Assembly (NCBI RefSeq): GCF_011039135.1
Contig: NZ_JAAKEJ010000001.1
Location: 558,001 to 622,000 of the forward strand
DNA: 64,000 nt
Source of the DNA: Desulfovibrio sp. ZJ209
GTDB lineage: Bacteria > Desulfobacterota > Desulfovibrionia > Desulfovibrionales > Desulfovibrionaceae
Direction of reading: 5' to 3'
Positions within the stretch are counted from its first letter, which is position 1. Each line of letters opens with the position of its first letter. This document shows, one piece after another, positions 39,449 through 50,000 of this stretch. Below the pieces are notes generated by a model that saw only the letters and a list, made by a program, of their open reading frames with translations, was not told the origin of the DNA and did no database searches. Both the position numbers and the translations under genes were made by a program.

Positions 39449-40097
39449 AGAAACATATGAGGAAATCGACACGATATTTCCAGAGGAACGGCAGAGTATG
39501 TTCGACTCATTGAGAAGGCTGGATACAGAAGACTTCGCGCGTCAATACGAAGCAGACTCGCCACTGCGTGAAAAAGCACTATTTGCCATACCCACATCAA
39601 GGTATCATTTTATTTCACAAATTTTTGGTGATACGATTTTGGTCAATCGGGAAGAGGCCATCAGATTTCTCCGCAGCTATCCCTTGCGCGTGGAAGTAAA
39701 AGGCATCACCCGTGCGCTTGTGGAGTCCATTCTCACGAAAACCACGCCAGAAATCCCCGTTCCTGAAGTCCCTAAATCACAGGCGGACTCCTGTGTGGTG
39801 GAGGAGGTGGAGGACGGCAGGCTCATCTTTCGGATTCCGGCGGCTGTCTGGAAGGGCAAGCCGGATCACGCTGTCCACGCTGCCATGAAAGACACCTATC
39901 CCCCTCCTGTGATCGCGCATGTGCTGTTCTACTGGTGCGCCCCAAAACCCGAAGCCGGGCACAAGACCAGGGCGGGCAGAAAAACGCGGCTCGGCCGTCT
40001 GTTCACCCAAAAAGAATACAGCGATCCTAAGTCGTACCGAAATTTATTTAATGTACTCCTTGAAGAAGCTGATACCTACACCATCATCGAAGGATGA
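39399..40097 (+). CDS. Unknown protein, 3' half of a gene split at a T8 tract
   Basis: A 232-residue frame (MNLPVNPLYQGLKYILEETY opening). It contains SRYHFISQIFGDTILVNREEA and a C-terminal region with basic segment HKTRAGRKTRLGRLF. No family recognised. There is no convincing ribosome site before its ATG, and the frame is open upstream to 39378, which supports the idea that it is the continuation of the 39116 gene. Confidence 0.5.
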   Translation: MNLPVNPLYQGLKYILEETYEEIDTIFPEERQSMFDSLRRLDTEDFARQYEADSPLREKALFAIPTSRYHFISQIFGDTILVNREEAIRFLRSYPLRVEVKGITRALVESILTKTTPEIPVPEVPKSQADSCVVEEVEDGRLIFRIPAAVWKGKPDHAVHAAMKDTYPPPVIAHVLFYWCAPKPEAGHKTRAGRKTRLGRLFTQKEYSDPKSYRNLFNVLLEEADTYTIIEG

Positions 40098-40221
40098 TTT
40101 TTGCGCTCCATTTTCCCGCATTTTCCCATTTTCCCGTCTATTTCCCGCCAAATTCCCTCACGGAAATCTTGCAGGGTGTGCCAGAACCTCCTGAAACCCA
40201 ACAACCTTGAGGAGGTTTCCC

Positions 40222-40440
40222 ATGGCTCAACGCAAACTGTCGCTCCCCGAATTCGGCTTTGTCCGGCTGCCCCAGATTCTGGCATATATCCCTGTCTGTG
40301 AAAGCGCATGGTGGGAGGGCTGCCGCACCGGCCGCTATCCCAAGCCCGTGAAGCTCGGCCCCCGTACCACGGCCTGGAGGGTAGAAGACATTAAAGAACT
40401 TATTGAACGTTTGGGTAAAGGCGAATGCAGTGGCAAGTAG
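40222..40440 (+). CDS. AlpA-like transcriptional regulator/excisionase
   Basis: A 72-residue protein. VRLPQILAYIPVCESAWWEG followed by RYPKPVKLGPRTTAWRVEDI is the AlpA/DUF-type winged helix (FVRLPQIL ... PVKLGPRTTAW). Such proteins control integrase expression or excision in P4-like islands. A strong aggagg lies 6 bases before the ATG. In element B it lies between the split gene and the relaxase. Confidence 0.85.
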   Translation: MAQRKLSLPEFGFVRLPQILAYIPVCESAWWEGCRTGRYPKPVKLGPRTTAWRVEDIKELIERLGKGECSGK

Positions 40441-40592
40441 CCCGTGCCGCCATGCGTAAGCGTGGACGCGGTAATTCTGCGTGACTTGCCGAGCGCCTAT
40501 GCACAGCGGGTGTGGAGGTCGAGGCCGTTCTGGCTGACGACCTCCAGCCCTGCTGCGGCATAAATGACTAACCCCGGCGCAATGCTTGCGGC

Positions 40593-42854
40593 TCAAAACC
40601 TCATCCGTGTTTTTTGTTCAGCGCCATCCTCTCCCTCAACGCGCCGCCAAAGTTCCCGATACCGCGTATTTCGTTCCATCTCCCTATCACCGGCATAGCC
40701 AAAAGCATATGCTGCTGTCCGCTCGGCGTAGCGTTGCCAGTTACGGCCCGCTCGTCTTTCACGGATTGCCGGGGCGCAGGCGCGGATGGTTTCTTCCACC
40801 TCAGGCTGAGTGTGGCCGTTAGAGCGGAGGCGTAGGGCAATCATGGCGTCCACCCGTGAGAAGTCCTCGATGGTGATATGTTCCCTGATGTCCTCCCAAT
40901 GCTTGAAATAGGCTTGCTGAAGACTGGCCGTCCCTTGAGCGGCTAGGCTGGGCAAGAGGTTTGCCTGTCGTTCCCTCTGCTGCTGGGCTGTGGTGAATGC
41001 CTGCTCAATCTTTCGCGCTTCTATCAAGGCTTTTTGGCACTCCTGCCGGACGGCATAACTCAAGCTGACGCGAGGGAAAGTTCCGTCCTCTCGCTTATGC
41101 TTTGGCTTGCGGTTCTCAAAGCCTGGGGCACGGTGCGGATGAACGGCCCCCGAAAGTTTCGGGTCGCCATAGCGCTTATTCAGAATGACGGTCAGCCTAT
41201 TACTGATGTCACGGTCAAAAACCCCTTGAAACTTGGGAAACGTGAGGATGCACTGGCAATTGCCGGGCGAACTTTCCAGAAACACCGCGGGCTTGAAGCC
41301 GTCTTTCTGGAGCTGCAAGACCTTTTTGGGGCCCACATCGTCAATGAGGATATGGTGCTTCTGCTCGGACAAGGGGGTATAGTAGATATTTTCCCCACGT
41401 CTAGCCAGTTTCACGATTTCTGGCATCCGCCTGAGTAATTCTTCTGCAGTGAAACCACGGCTCTCCCCGTTCAGCTTGTCCAGGATCATCACCTTCTTCT
41501 CACCGTTTGCGCCCATTTTAATGGCCGTTACCCGGTAGCACTCAGCATTGACGGCTTTCGCATACTCCATGAACAGTTTGGCCTGTGGCAATGACGCGGC
41601 TTCCGTGGATAGGGGGACGGGGGTGTGTCTGCCCTTTCCTGTGGCCTCATAGGCAACAGCATGAAGTGGATGGAACGGTCTGCCATGGGTTTTCAGCCAG
41701 TCAGAAAACCGTTTTATCCTTCTGCTCGGCAACTCTGCTCTCAAGCTGGCCCGTAGCTCTCTCAACTGCTGGACATGTTCGAGTTTCAGGCAATGGCGAC
41801 CGATATTTAAAAAAGGTACTCCATATTTGGCAATCCTGGCCAGCTTTTCCTGGCGTTCCTTGGCCTGTTGTTCTTTGAGGCGGTTCACTTCATCTCTGAC
41901 TTTTTCCTCAAGTTCCTTCTTGGCTTCCCTCTCGGCCTTTAACGCGCTTCGGTACATCTCCCATGCGGGCCGCAAGGCCGGATAGAGCGGCTCAGGCGCG
42001 GGACTGGGGGCTCCGTCCTCGTACGCTCCGGCCACAAATTCGCCCAGCCGTTTGCATAGCTTTCCCATGCTGAACGCGCGATCAATCGAAGATGCCTTGA
42101 CCGCTTGTTCTCCGACCCAAATGATTGCGCCTGAACCTTTCTTCTCAAAACGCAGCCCTGCCTGTTTCAAAGCGGCGTGTAGTTCGGCCCATGACTCTGC
42201 GTTCTTGATGAGTTTGTGGGCGCGTTTCTGGGCAATCCTTTGGGCGGATTTTTCGCCGGTCGCCCGCTCAAAATCTTGGGCTTTCGAGGTTGGCTTTACG
42301 CTGGGGCCAAGGATTTTTCTTTCGGCCAACTCACCGTCTTCCGTGTACACATATGGTGCGTTCGCCAGCTCCGACCATCCCTGCTTCTTCTCGATGTACG
42401 CCTTGATTTTGTGGGCCTCTCTGATGTCAAAACCGTTGTTGGTGCGCACCACTTTTAAGGTTTCAGGATGTACCCGATTAACGGCAATATGCACATGATA
42501 ATTCCTCGTATCGCAATGGAGCCCATAGATGGCCTGATGGTCTTTCAACCCCATTTTTTCCAAGAAAATATCCACCAATTTATCAACCTGAGTGCGCGTG
42601 GGCTGCTCACCTTCTGGCCAGGAAAATACCCAGTGATTGACCGGCATTTTGCTCCTGACGGTCTCTCTTGCCAGAGCGATCATCTCAAGTTTTTGCGCCG
42701 TATGGGTGTCGGTTATAAAATTACGGCCTCCCGCATGTTCGATTTTTTCGCCTCGATTTCTCACCGAGGGATTACGGATATAGTCCACCAAGTCGGCGAT
42801 CTGCCATTCCTTGGGCTTGGTGTTTTTTGTGTACTTAATTTTCTTGACTATCAT
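40593..42854 (-). CDS. MobA/TraI-type relaxase with RepB-like primase domain, element B
   Basis: A 753-residue homologue of the relaxase at 23941. The start at 42854 (MIVKKIKYTKN) aligns with its twin; the frame is open to 42878. It retains the HUH motif HCDTRNYHVHIAVNRVHP and the primase motif GDPKLSGAVHPHRAPGFENR. Differences from A are scattered single residues and short stretches (for example at the C-terminus). It lies on the minus strand, divergent from the oriT and the MobC-like gene, as in element A. Confidence 0.88.
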   Translation of the reverse strand: MIVKKIKYTKNTKPKEWQIADLVDYIRNPSVRNRGEKIEHAGGRNFITDTHTAQKLEMIALARETVRSKMPVNHWVFSWPEGEQPTRTQVDKLVDIFLEKMGLKDHQAIYGLHCDTRNYHVHIAVNRVHPETLKVVRTNNGFDIREAHKIKAYIEKKQGWSELANAPYVYTEDGELAERKILGPSVKPTSKAQDFERATGEKSAQRIAQKRAHKLIKNAESWAELHAALKQAGLRFEKKGSGAIIWVGEQAVKASSIDRAFSMGKLCKRLGEFVAGAYEDGAPSPAPEPLYPALRPAWEMYRSALKAEREAKKELEEKVRDEVNRLKEQQAKERQEKLARIAKYGVPFLNIGRHCLKLEHVQQLRELRASLRAELPSRRIKRFSDWLKTHGRPFHPLHAVAYEATGKGRHTPVPLSTEAASLPQAKLFMEYAKAVNAECYRVTAIKMGANGEKKVMILDKLNGESRGFTAEELLRRMPEIVKLARRGENIYYTPLSEQKHHILIDDVGPKKVLQLQKDGFKPAVFLESSPGNCQCILTFPKFQGVFDRDISNRLTVILNKRYGDPKLSGAVHPHRAPGFENRKPKHKREDGTFPRVSLSYAVRQECQKALIEARKIEQAFTTAQQQRERQANLLPSLAAQGTASLQQAYFKHWEDIREHITIEDFSRVDAMIALRLRSNGHTQPEVEETIRACAPAIRERRAGRNWQRYAERTAAYAFGYAGDREMERNTRYRELWRRVEGEDGAEQKTRMRF

Positions 42855-42992
42855 TGAACAGCAGACCTCGTTCTTCACGGATTACCCATAACCTTCTGGC
42901 CGACCTCACCATGCCTTTTGCCTTTCGCCTTTCGGGTGCGAGAAGCGGAGCGCCGAGCGCCCTTGGGGAGTCAAGAGGGGCGTGCCCCTTTT

Positions 42993-43031
42993 GCAAGATG
43001 ACACCAGGGCGTAGCACTGGTGTCATCTTGC
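42993..43031. other. Candidate oriT dyad, element B
   Basis: gcaagatgacaccag (42993-43007) and its reverse complement (43017-43031) form 15-bp arms with a 9-base spacer. The context gaggggcgtgccccttttgc is the mirror of that at element A. It lies between the divergent relaxase and MobC-like genes. Confidence 0.6.
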
Positions 43032-43124
43032 CACGAAGAACCCCCGACGTGCAGTGGTAGTTTGACAGGGGTGGGAATTTTTTGGTTATGCTCGCCCTCA
43101 ATCTTTGAAAAAGGGGACGTAGCT

Positions 43125-43415
43125 GTGGGAAAAATCGGAAGGATCAGACCAGAGCAACTGAGGTCTGCCCGGAGGCTTTTAAGGGAATTACCGGTGAAGG
43201 ATACTCGCTGCTTCCGCGAGGAGGCTGCAGCATTTCTTGAGAAGGATCTCAAGCGGGCTTTCAGGAAAGGCTACACTCCAAAAGAGCTATGTGTCCTTTT
43301 GAAAAAGGCGGCCATAATCATCCCGGAACCACTGATTGCCCGCTATCAGGAACTCGTAGAGGAGAATAGGAAAACAGGGTTTTTGTCCCTGAGAGAATAC
43401 TTGGGCCGGACGTGA
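43125..43415 (+). CDS. MobC-like mobilization accessory protein, element B
   Basis: A 96-residue homologue of the protein at 23190-23639 (RIRPEQLRSARRLLRELPVK; GYTPKELCVLLKKAAIIIPE). I start at GTG 43125, after aagggga, in line with the GTG start of its twin. The stop overlaps the next frame by 4 bases. It is truncated relative to A, whose C-terminal tail is found in the next frame here. Confidence 0.6.
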   Translation: MGKIGRIRPEQLRSARRLLRELPVKDTRCFREEAAAFLEKDLKRAFRKGYTPKELCVLLKKAAIIIPEPLIARYQELVEENRKTGFLSLREYLGRT

Positions 43416-43660
43416 GAAATTATCCTGCCCCCCATCGGCAAACGGCGAATACCACGGCGGCAAGAGGCATCACACCCTCAGCTGAAAATGAGGTGGCAGC
43501 CGGGTCGAAAACTGAACCGATACGGTATTGGGAATACATACTAATCGGTGAACTCAAAAAGGAAAAACGCGAAGAAAGAGCCCGCTATCCACTTCCGTGG
43601 GAAGCAAAGAAAGCGAGGAAAAAGGTGACAGATTCCTCACACAGATTTGGTGCCATGTGA
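43412..43660 (+). CDS. Small protein matching the C-terminal tail of the MobC-like protein A
   Basis: An 82-residue frame beginning at GTG 43412 (MRNYPAPHRQ). The stretch SAENEVAAGSKTEPIRYW matches SSENEAKPTPKPEPIRYG in the element A protein, so this piece was joined to MobC there. The rest is basic (LKKEKREERARYP). Whether it is a separate gene or a frameshifted tail is not clear. Confidence 0.45.
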   Translation: MRNYPAPHRQTANTTAARGITPSAENEVAAGSKTEPIRYWEYILIGELKKEKREERARYPLPWEAKKARKKVTDSSHRFGAM

Positions 43661-43835
43661 AGCCGGTTATCATGGGAGAACAAAAAATGGCAATTGCCAT
43701 GGAGTAACCCAACCAATCCAACAAGAATGGAGCAAAATTCTGCCACCATCCCATGGGACAAGAAGTTGAAACCCGGAAATTTTCTTGATATTTTCAAGAA
43801 CTCGCAACAGCCTTTCTCCCCAGGAGTTTCCCCCC

Positions 43836-45398
43836 ATGCCCGACAACAAAAAAGAGCAGGAGCGCGCGGAGCTGCACCGCGTCATCTGGAATATCGCCAA
43901 CGACCTGCGCGGCAGCGTGGATGGCTGGGATTTCAAGCAATATGTCCTGGGGATGCTCTTTTACCGCTATATCTCCGAAAACCTGACCGCCTATCTCAAC
44001 GCCCGCATGGCCGAGCTTGGTCACAAAGATTTCGACTACGCCAACATGTCGGACGCCGAGGCCGAAGCCGCCCGCGAGGAGATGGTCGGCACCAAGGGTT
44101 TTTTCATCCTGCCGAGCGAGCTTTTCGTCAATGTCTGCCGCAACGCGGCCCAGGACGACAATCTCAACGAAACGCTGGAAAAGACCTTCCGCCATATCGA
44201 GCAATCCGCCGTGGGCTCCGAAAGCGAGGACAATTTTCGCGGCCTGTTCGACGACATGGACGTGAACAGCAAGAAGCTCGGCGACACGGTGGCCAAGCGC
44301 AACGAAAAGCTGGTGCGCCTGCTCCACGGCGTTCAGGACATGAAGCTCGGCAACTATCAGGACAACACCATCGACGCCTTTGGCGACGCCTATGAATTTC
44401 TTATGGGCATGTACGCCTCCAACGCGGGCAAGAGCGGCGGCGAATACTACACGCCGCAGGAGGTCTCCGAGCTGCTGGCCCGCATCGCCACCGCCGGCAA
44501 GACCTCGGTCAACAAGGTCTATGATCCGGCCTGCGGCTCCGGCTCGCTCCTGCTCAAGTTCGCCAAAATCCTCGGCGTGGAGAACGTGCGCGACGGCTTC
44601 TTCGGGCAGGAGGTGAACATCACCACCTACAACCTTTGCCGCATCAACATGTTCCTGCATGATGTGGGCTACGACAAGTTTGACATCGCCCTGGGCGACA
44701 CCCTCACCGAGCCGCAGCACTGGAACGACGAGCCCTTTGAGGCCATCGTTTCCAATCCCCCCTATTCCATCAAGTGGGCCGGGGAGGACAATCCCGTGCT
44801 CATCAATGACCCGCGCTACGCCCAGGCCGGAGTGCTCGCCCCAAAGTCCAAGGCCGACCTCGCCTTCATCATGCACGCGCTTTCGTGGCTCTCCACGGAC
44901 GGCACGGCGGCCATTGTCTGCTTCCCCGGCGTCATGTACCGGGGCGGCAAGGAAGGCAAGATCCGCAAATACCTCATAGACAACAACTATGTGGATTGCG
45001 TCATCCAGTTGCCCGCCAACCTCTTTTTCGGCACCACCATCGCCACCTGCATCATGGTGCTGAAAAAATCCAAGCGGGACAATACCGTGCTGTTCATCGA
45101 CGCATCCGCCGAATGCGTCAAGGTGACCAACTCCAACAAGCTGACCGAAGCCAATACGGAAAAAATTCTCGACGCCTACGTCAAGCGGCAGGACGTGCCG
45201 CACTTCGCCCGCGTGGTCAAGAGCCGCGAAATCGAGGAGCAGGGCTATAATCTCTCGGTCAGCGCCTATGTGGAGCAGGAGGACACGCGCGAGGCCATCG
45301 ACATCCGCCGCCTGAACGCGGAAATTGCGGAAATCGTGGCCCGGCAGCAGGTGCTCCGCGCTGAAATCGACAAAATCGTGGCCGAAATCGAGGGCTAG
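43836..45398 (+). CDS. hsdM: Type I R-M DNA methyltransferase subunit HsdM, system B
   Basis: A 520-residue HsdM, the same length I recall for the type IC enzyme EcoR124I. SAM motif [10 protein letters not shown] (about 230) and catalytic NPPYSIKW (about 307) are present, with the N-terminal HsdM_N helical domain ([20 protein letters not shown]). Start at ATG 43836, with caggag upstream; an upstream frame to 43785 adds no conserved residues. Followed after 11 bases by a Fic gene, then hsdS and hsdR. Confidence 0.95.
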   Translation: MPDNKKEQERAELHRVIWNIANDLRGSVDGWDFKQYVLGMLFYRYISENLTAYLNARMAELGHKDFDYANMSDAEAEAAREEMVGTKGFFILPSELFVNVCRNAAQDDNLNETLEKTFRHIEQSAVGSESEDNFRGLFDDMDVNSKKLGDTVAKRNEKLVRLLHGVQDMKLGNYQDNTIDAFGDAYEFLMGMYASNAGKSGGEYYTPQEVSELLARIATAGKTSVNKVYDPACGSGSLLLKFAKILGVENVRDGFFGQEVNITTYNLCRINMFLHDVGYDKFDIALGDTLTEPQHWNDEPFEAIVSNPPYSIKWAGEDNPVLINDPRYAQAGVLAPKSKADLAFIMHALSWLSTDGTAAIVCFPGVMYRGGKEGKIRKYLIDNNYVDCVIQLPANLFFGTTIATCIMVLKKSKRDNTVLFIDASAECVKVTNSNKLTEANTEKILDAYVKRQDVPHFARVVKSREIEEQGYNLSVSAYVEQEDTREAIDIRRLNAEIAEIVARQQVLRAEIDKIVAEIEG

Positions 45399-45409
45399 GG
45401 GAGCGGGGC

Positions 45410-45949
45410 ATGGATATTGACGCGGCCAGCTTGGAAAACGCCCTGCGCCTTTTTGAAAGCGGCGACATCGACCGCATGGAAGTGGGCACAACCAGGGGGC
45501 TGCAACAGATCCACGCCTATCTGTTCGACGGGCTCTACGACTTCGCCGGGCAACTGCGCGAGGTCAACCTCTCCAAGGGCAATTTCCGCTTTGCCAACTG
45601 CCTGTACCTGAAAGAAATCCTGCCCGTCATCGAGAAAATGCCGGAATCGACCTTCGAGGAGATCATCGCCAAGTATGTGGAGATGAACATCGCCCATCCC
45701 TTCAGGGAAGGGAACGGCCGCGCCACCCGCATCTGGCTGGACATGATGCTCAAACGGAGCCTCCGGCGCGTGGTGGACTGGCAGCACATAAGCCGGGAGG
45801 CGTACTTGCAGGCCATGGAGCGCAGCCCGGTCAATGACCTGGAATTGCGCGCGCTGCTGGAGCCCCAGTTGACGGACAAAATCAACGACCGCGAAGTGAT
45901 TTTCAAGGGTATTGAACAATCATATTTTTATGAAGGGTACAAGAAATGA
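45410..45949 (+). CDS. Class I Fic-family AMP-transferase-like protein in hsd operon B
   Basis: A 179-residue Fic protein with [12 protein letters not shown] (His about 97), the full Fic motif for AMP transfer. [20 protein letters not shown] and [12 protein letters not shown] fit the class I (FicT/VbhT-type) core. No inhibitory [S/T]xxxE[G/N] motif is present in the protein itself, and no antitoxin gene precedes it. The 4-base overlap with hsdS and 11-base gap from hsdM place it in the R-M operon, where Fic genes are often found. Its inhibitor could be the VbhA-like protein at 51715, 6 kb away. Confidence 0.82.
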   Translation: MDIDAASLENALRLFESGDIDRMEVGTTRGLQQIHAYLFDGLYDFAGQLREVNLSKGNFRFANCLYLKEILPVIEKMPESTFEEIIAKYVEMNIAHPFREGNGRATRIWLDMMLKRSLRRVVDWQHISREAYLQAMERSPVNDLELRALLEPQLTDKINDREVIFKGIEQSYFYEGYKK

Positions 45950-47064
45950 GCCGGCTTGAGGAGTTGATGGCGGAGCTATGCCCGGATGGGGTGCCTTACA
46001 AGTGTCTTTCAGAGATATTAACCATCAAAAATGGTAAAGATTATAAGGAATTTAATAGAGGCCCATTTCCTGTTTATGGATCTGGAGGAATTATAGCATA
46101 TATTGATACCTTTGTTTACGACAAACCCTCAGTCTTACTCCCAAGAAAAGGTTCCATTGAAAAATTATACTATGTTGATATTCCTTTCTGGACAGTGGAT
46201 ACTATATTTTATACAGTAATAAATAGAAATATTGTAATAGAAAAATATGTCTTTTATGCACTACAAGTCCAACATATTGAAAAATTGAATACAGGTGGTG
46301 GTGTGCCAAGCTTGACTCAATCAGTCCTAAATAAAGTGATGATTCCAGTTCCCCCTTTGCCAATACAAGAAGAAATCGTCCGGATACTTAATACATTTTC
46401 AGAGCTTACGGCAGAGCTTACGGCAGAGCTTACCAAGAGAAAGGAGCAATGTCAATATTACAATGAATCTCTTTTGGATTTTGGCTTACCAGATAAAGTA
46501 TCACGTGAAAATAGTAAATGTGCACAATGGCGATTCCTTAGAGATTTAGCAGATATAGGAACTGGAAATAGTAATACCAATGAAGAATTAGATGATGGGA
46601 CTTACCCTTTTTATGTTCGCTCCCAAGAGGTTCGTAGAAAAAATAATTGGGAATATGATGAAACTGCGATTATCACAGCAGGAGATGGCGTGGGAGTGGG
46701 AAAAGTATTTCATTTCGCGGAAGGGAAATATGCGCTTCACCAACGCGCCTACCGTATCCACATTACTGACAAAGCGCTCCTGCCGAAGTTCTTTTATTAC
46801 TATATGAAATGTAATTTTCTTACATATATTACTAAAAATGCGGTTCACGCATCAGTGACATCAATACGCCGTCATATGCTCGATAATTTTCCTGTTCCTA
46901 TTCCTCCGCTCGAAGAACAGGCCCGCATCGTCGCCATCCTCGACCGCTTTGACACGCTGTGCAACGACCTCACCAGCGGCCTCCCGGCGGAAATCGAGGC
47001 TCGCAAAAAGCAGTATGAATACTACCGGGACAAGCTCCTGACCTTCAAGGAAGCCGCGCAATGA
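45946..47064 (+). CDS. hsdS: Type I R-M specificity subunit HsdS, system B
   Basis: A 372-residue HsdS. Two recognition domains are AT-rich (about 1-140 and 185-320), with conserved GC-rich ends ([20 protein letters not shown]). The central spacer helix has tandem TAEL-TAEL (DNA unit gagcttacggca repeated at 46402 and 46414). In EcoR124I the number of TAEL repeats sets the length of the recognition-site spacer; this copy has two full TAEL plus a partial. The target cannot be predicted. Overlaps the Fic gene and hsdR by 4 bases each. Confidence 0.93.
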   Translation: MSRLEELMAELCPDGVPYKCLSEILTIKNGKDYKEFNRGPFPVYGSGGIIAYIDTFVYDKPSVLLPRKGSIEKLYYVDIPFWTVDTIFYTVINRNIVIEKYVFYALQVQHIEKLNTGGGVPSLTQSVLNKVMIPVPPLPIQEEIVRILNTFSELTAELTAELTKRKEQCQYYNESLLDFGLPDKVSRENSKCAQWRFLRDLADIGTGNSNTNEELDDGTYPFYVRSQEVRRKNNWEYDETAIITAGDGVGVGKVFHFAEGKYALHQRAYRIHITDKALLPKFFYYYMKCNFLTYITKNAVHASVTSIRRHMLDNFPVPIPPLEEQARIVAILDRFDTLCNDLTSGLPAEIEARKKQYEYYRDKLLTFKEAAQ

Positions 47065-50000
47065 CCAAGTTCAACATGGTGGCCCAATGCCCGGAATCCA
47101 CCGTGGTGGCGGAATATACGCCGTCCGAGGTGCGCTCGGATTCGTACCAGAGCGAGGCCGAGCTGGAAAAGTGCTTCATCCGCCAGTTGGAATCCCAAGG
47201 CTACGAATACCTGCCCATCCATAAGGAAGCCGACCTCATCGCCAATTTGCGGCGCCAGTTGGAGCTAGTCAACGACTACCACTTCACGGACAGCGAGTGG
47301 AAGACGTTTTTCCGCCAGCATCTCGCCAATGCCAATGAAGGCATTGTGGAAAAAACGCGCCGCCTCCAGGTGGAGGGCGTCATCAACCTCACGCGGGATG
47401 ACGGAAGCACCAAGAACATCACCCTGCTGGACAAGAAAAATATCCACAACAACCGGCTTCAGGTCATCAACCAGTATGAGGAGGGGGAGGGGGCGCACGC
47501 GGCCCGCTATGACGTGACCATCCTGGTCAACGGCTTTCCCATGGTGCATGTGGAGCTCAAGCGCCGGGGCGTGGCCATCCGCGAGGCCTTCAACCAGATC
47601 AAGCGTTACCAGCGCGACAGCTTTTGGGCGGCCTCGGGCCTGTTTGAATATGTGCAGGTCTTCGTCATCTCCAACGGCACGCACACCAAGTATTACTCCA
47701 ATACGACGCGCGAGGCGCACCTGAAGGAGCAGGCCGCCGGGGGCAGGCGCAGGAGCAAGAAGACCAGCAACTCCTTTGAGTTCACGTCCTACTGGGCGGA
47801 CGGCAACAATACCATTATTTCCGACCTTGTTGACTTCACCAAGACTTTTTTTGCCAAGCATACCCTGCTCAATATCCTCACTCGCTTCTGCGTATTCACC
47901 ACCGAGGAATTGCTGCTCGTCATGCGGCCGTACCAGATCACGGCCACGGAGCGCATTCTCCAGCGCATCGAGATCGCTAACAACTACAAAAAGTCCGGGA
48001 CGCTCGAAGGCGGCGGCTATATCTGGCACACCACGGGCTCCGGCAAGACCTTGACCTCGTTCAAGACGGCGCAGCTTGCCACGAAACTCCCCTATGTGGA
48101 CAAGGTGCTGTTCGTGGTGGACAGGCGCGACCTCGATTACCAGACCATCAAGGAATATGACCGCTTTGAAAAGGGCGCGGCCAACGGCAATAATTCGGTA
48201 ACGGTGCTGACAAAGCAACTGAGCGACCCGGACAGCCGCATCATTATCACCACCATCCAGAAGCTCGGCATCTTCATTAGCCGCAATCCGGGACACCCCA
48301 TTTTCCAGAAGCGCGTGGTGCTGGTGTTTGACGAGTGCCACCGCTCCCAGTTCGGCGACCTGCACATGGCCATCGTAAAGGCGTTCAAGAACTATCACTT
48401 GTTCGGCTTCACGGGCACGCCCATTTTTGCGGTCAATTCGGGGCAGGGCGGCAATCCGCTGCTGAAAACCACGGAACAGGCCTTCGGCGACAAGCTCCAC
48501 ACCTACACCATCGTCAACGCCATCAATGACGGCAACGTGCTGCCCTTCCGTATTGATTATATCAACACGGTGAAAATGGCCGACGGCGTGAAAGATTACA
48601 AGGTACAGGCCATTGACAGCGAAAAGGCGCTGGTCGCGCCGGAGCGCGTGGCAGGAGTGGTGGATTATATCATCGAGCATTTTGACCAAAAGACCAAGCG
48701 CAACAGCTTTTACTCGCTCGAAGGGAAGCGGCTGGCCGGCTTCAACTCCATTCTGGCGGTGAGTTCCATTCCCATGGCCATGGCGTATTACAAGGAACTC
48801 AAGAAGCAACTGGCCGAGCGGCGGAAAAACCTGAATATAGCCACTATTTTCAGCTATAACCCCAATGAGGCGGACCCGGAGGACACGAGCTTCGATACCG
48901 AGAGCCTGGACTCGACTTCGCGCGATTTTCTGGACGCGGCCATTGACGACTATAACAAGACCTTCAACACCAATTATGACACTTCGGGAGACAAGTTCCA
49001 AAATTACTACAAGGACTTGTCGCTGCGGATGAAGAAACGGGAGATCGACCTGCTGGTGGTGGTCAACATGTTCCTCACAGGCTTTGACGCCACCACGCTC
49101 AATACCCTGTGGGTGGACAAGAATCTGCGGCATCACAGCCTGATTCAGGCGTATTCGCGCACCAACCGCATCCTCAATTCGGTCAAGACCTTCGGCAATA
49201 TCGTTTGCTTCCGCGACTTGCAGCAGGAGACGGACGAAGCCATCGCCCTGTTTGGCGACAAGGACGCGGGCGGCGTTGTCCTGCTCAAGACCTATGCCGA
49301 CTATTACAACGGCTTTGACGAGGAAAAGCCGGATGGCAGCGTGAAGCACTCGGAGGGCTACAGCGAGCTGATAGCCAAGCTGCTGGCGGCCTTTCCCGAT
49401 GAAGGGGCCATCGTTGGCGAACAGTTGGAAAAGGAGTTCATCGTCCTGTTCGGCCATATTCTGCGGCTGCGGAATATCCTGACGGCGTTTGATGACTTCA
49501 AGGGCAATGAAATCCTGACGCCGCGCCAACTTCAGGATTACCAGAGCATCTACCTCGACCTGTACCAGAAACACCGGCAGGGCAAGGTCGAGAAGGAAGA
49601 CATCAATTCCGATATTATTTTTGAAATGGAACTCGTGCGGCAGGTGGAAATCAATATTGACTATATCCTCATGCTGGTTGAAAAATATCGGGAAACGCAT
49701 TGCAAGGACAAGACTATTCTGGCCTCCATTAACTCGGCGGTCAATTCGAGCATTGAGCTTCGCAGCAAGAAGGAACTGATTGAGGGCTTCATTGAAAATA
49801 TCAATGTGGCCGCTACCGTTGCCGAGGAATGGCAGCGCTATGTCCGCGAACGGAAGGAAGCTGACTTGGACGCGCTCATCACACAAGACCACCTGAAGCC
49901 GGAGGAAACCCGAAAATTCCTGGAGAGCGCCTTCCAGAGTGGGGAGTTGAAAACCTTGGGCGAAGGTATCCAGAAAATCATGCCTCCGACAAATCCTTTT

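Noticed and set aside
47265..49892. Minus-strand open frame of 875 codons opposite hsdR B
   Set aside because: Antisense shadow; hsdR motifs are on the plus strand.
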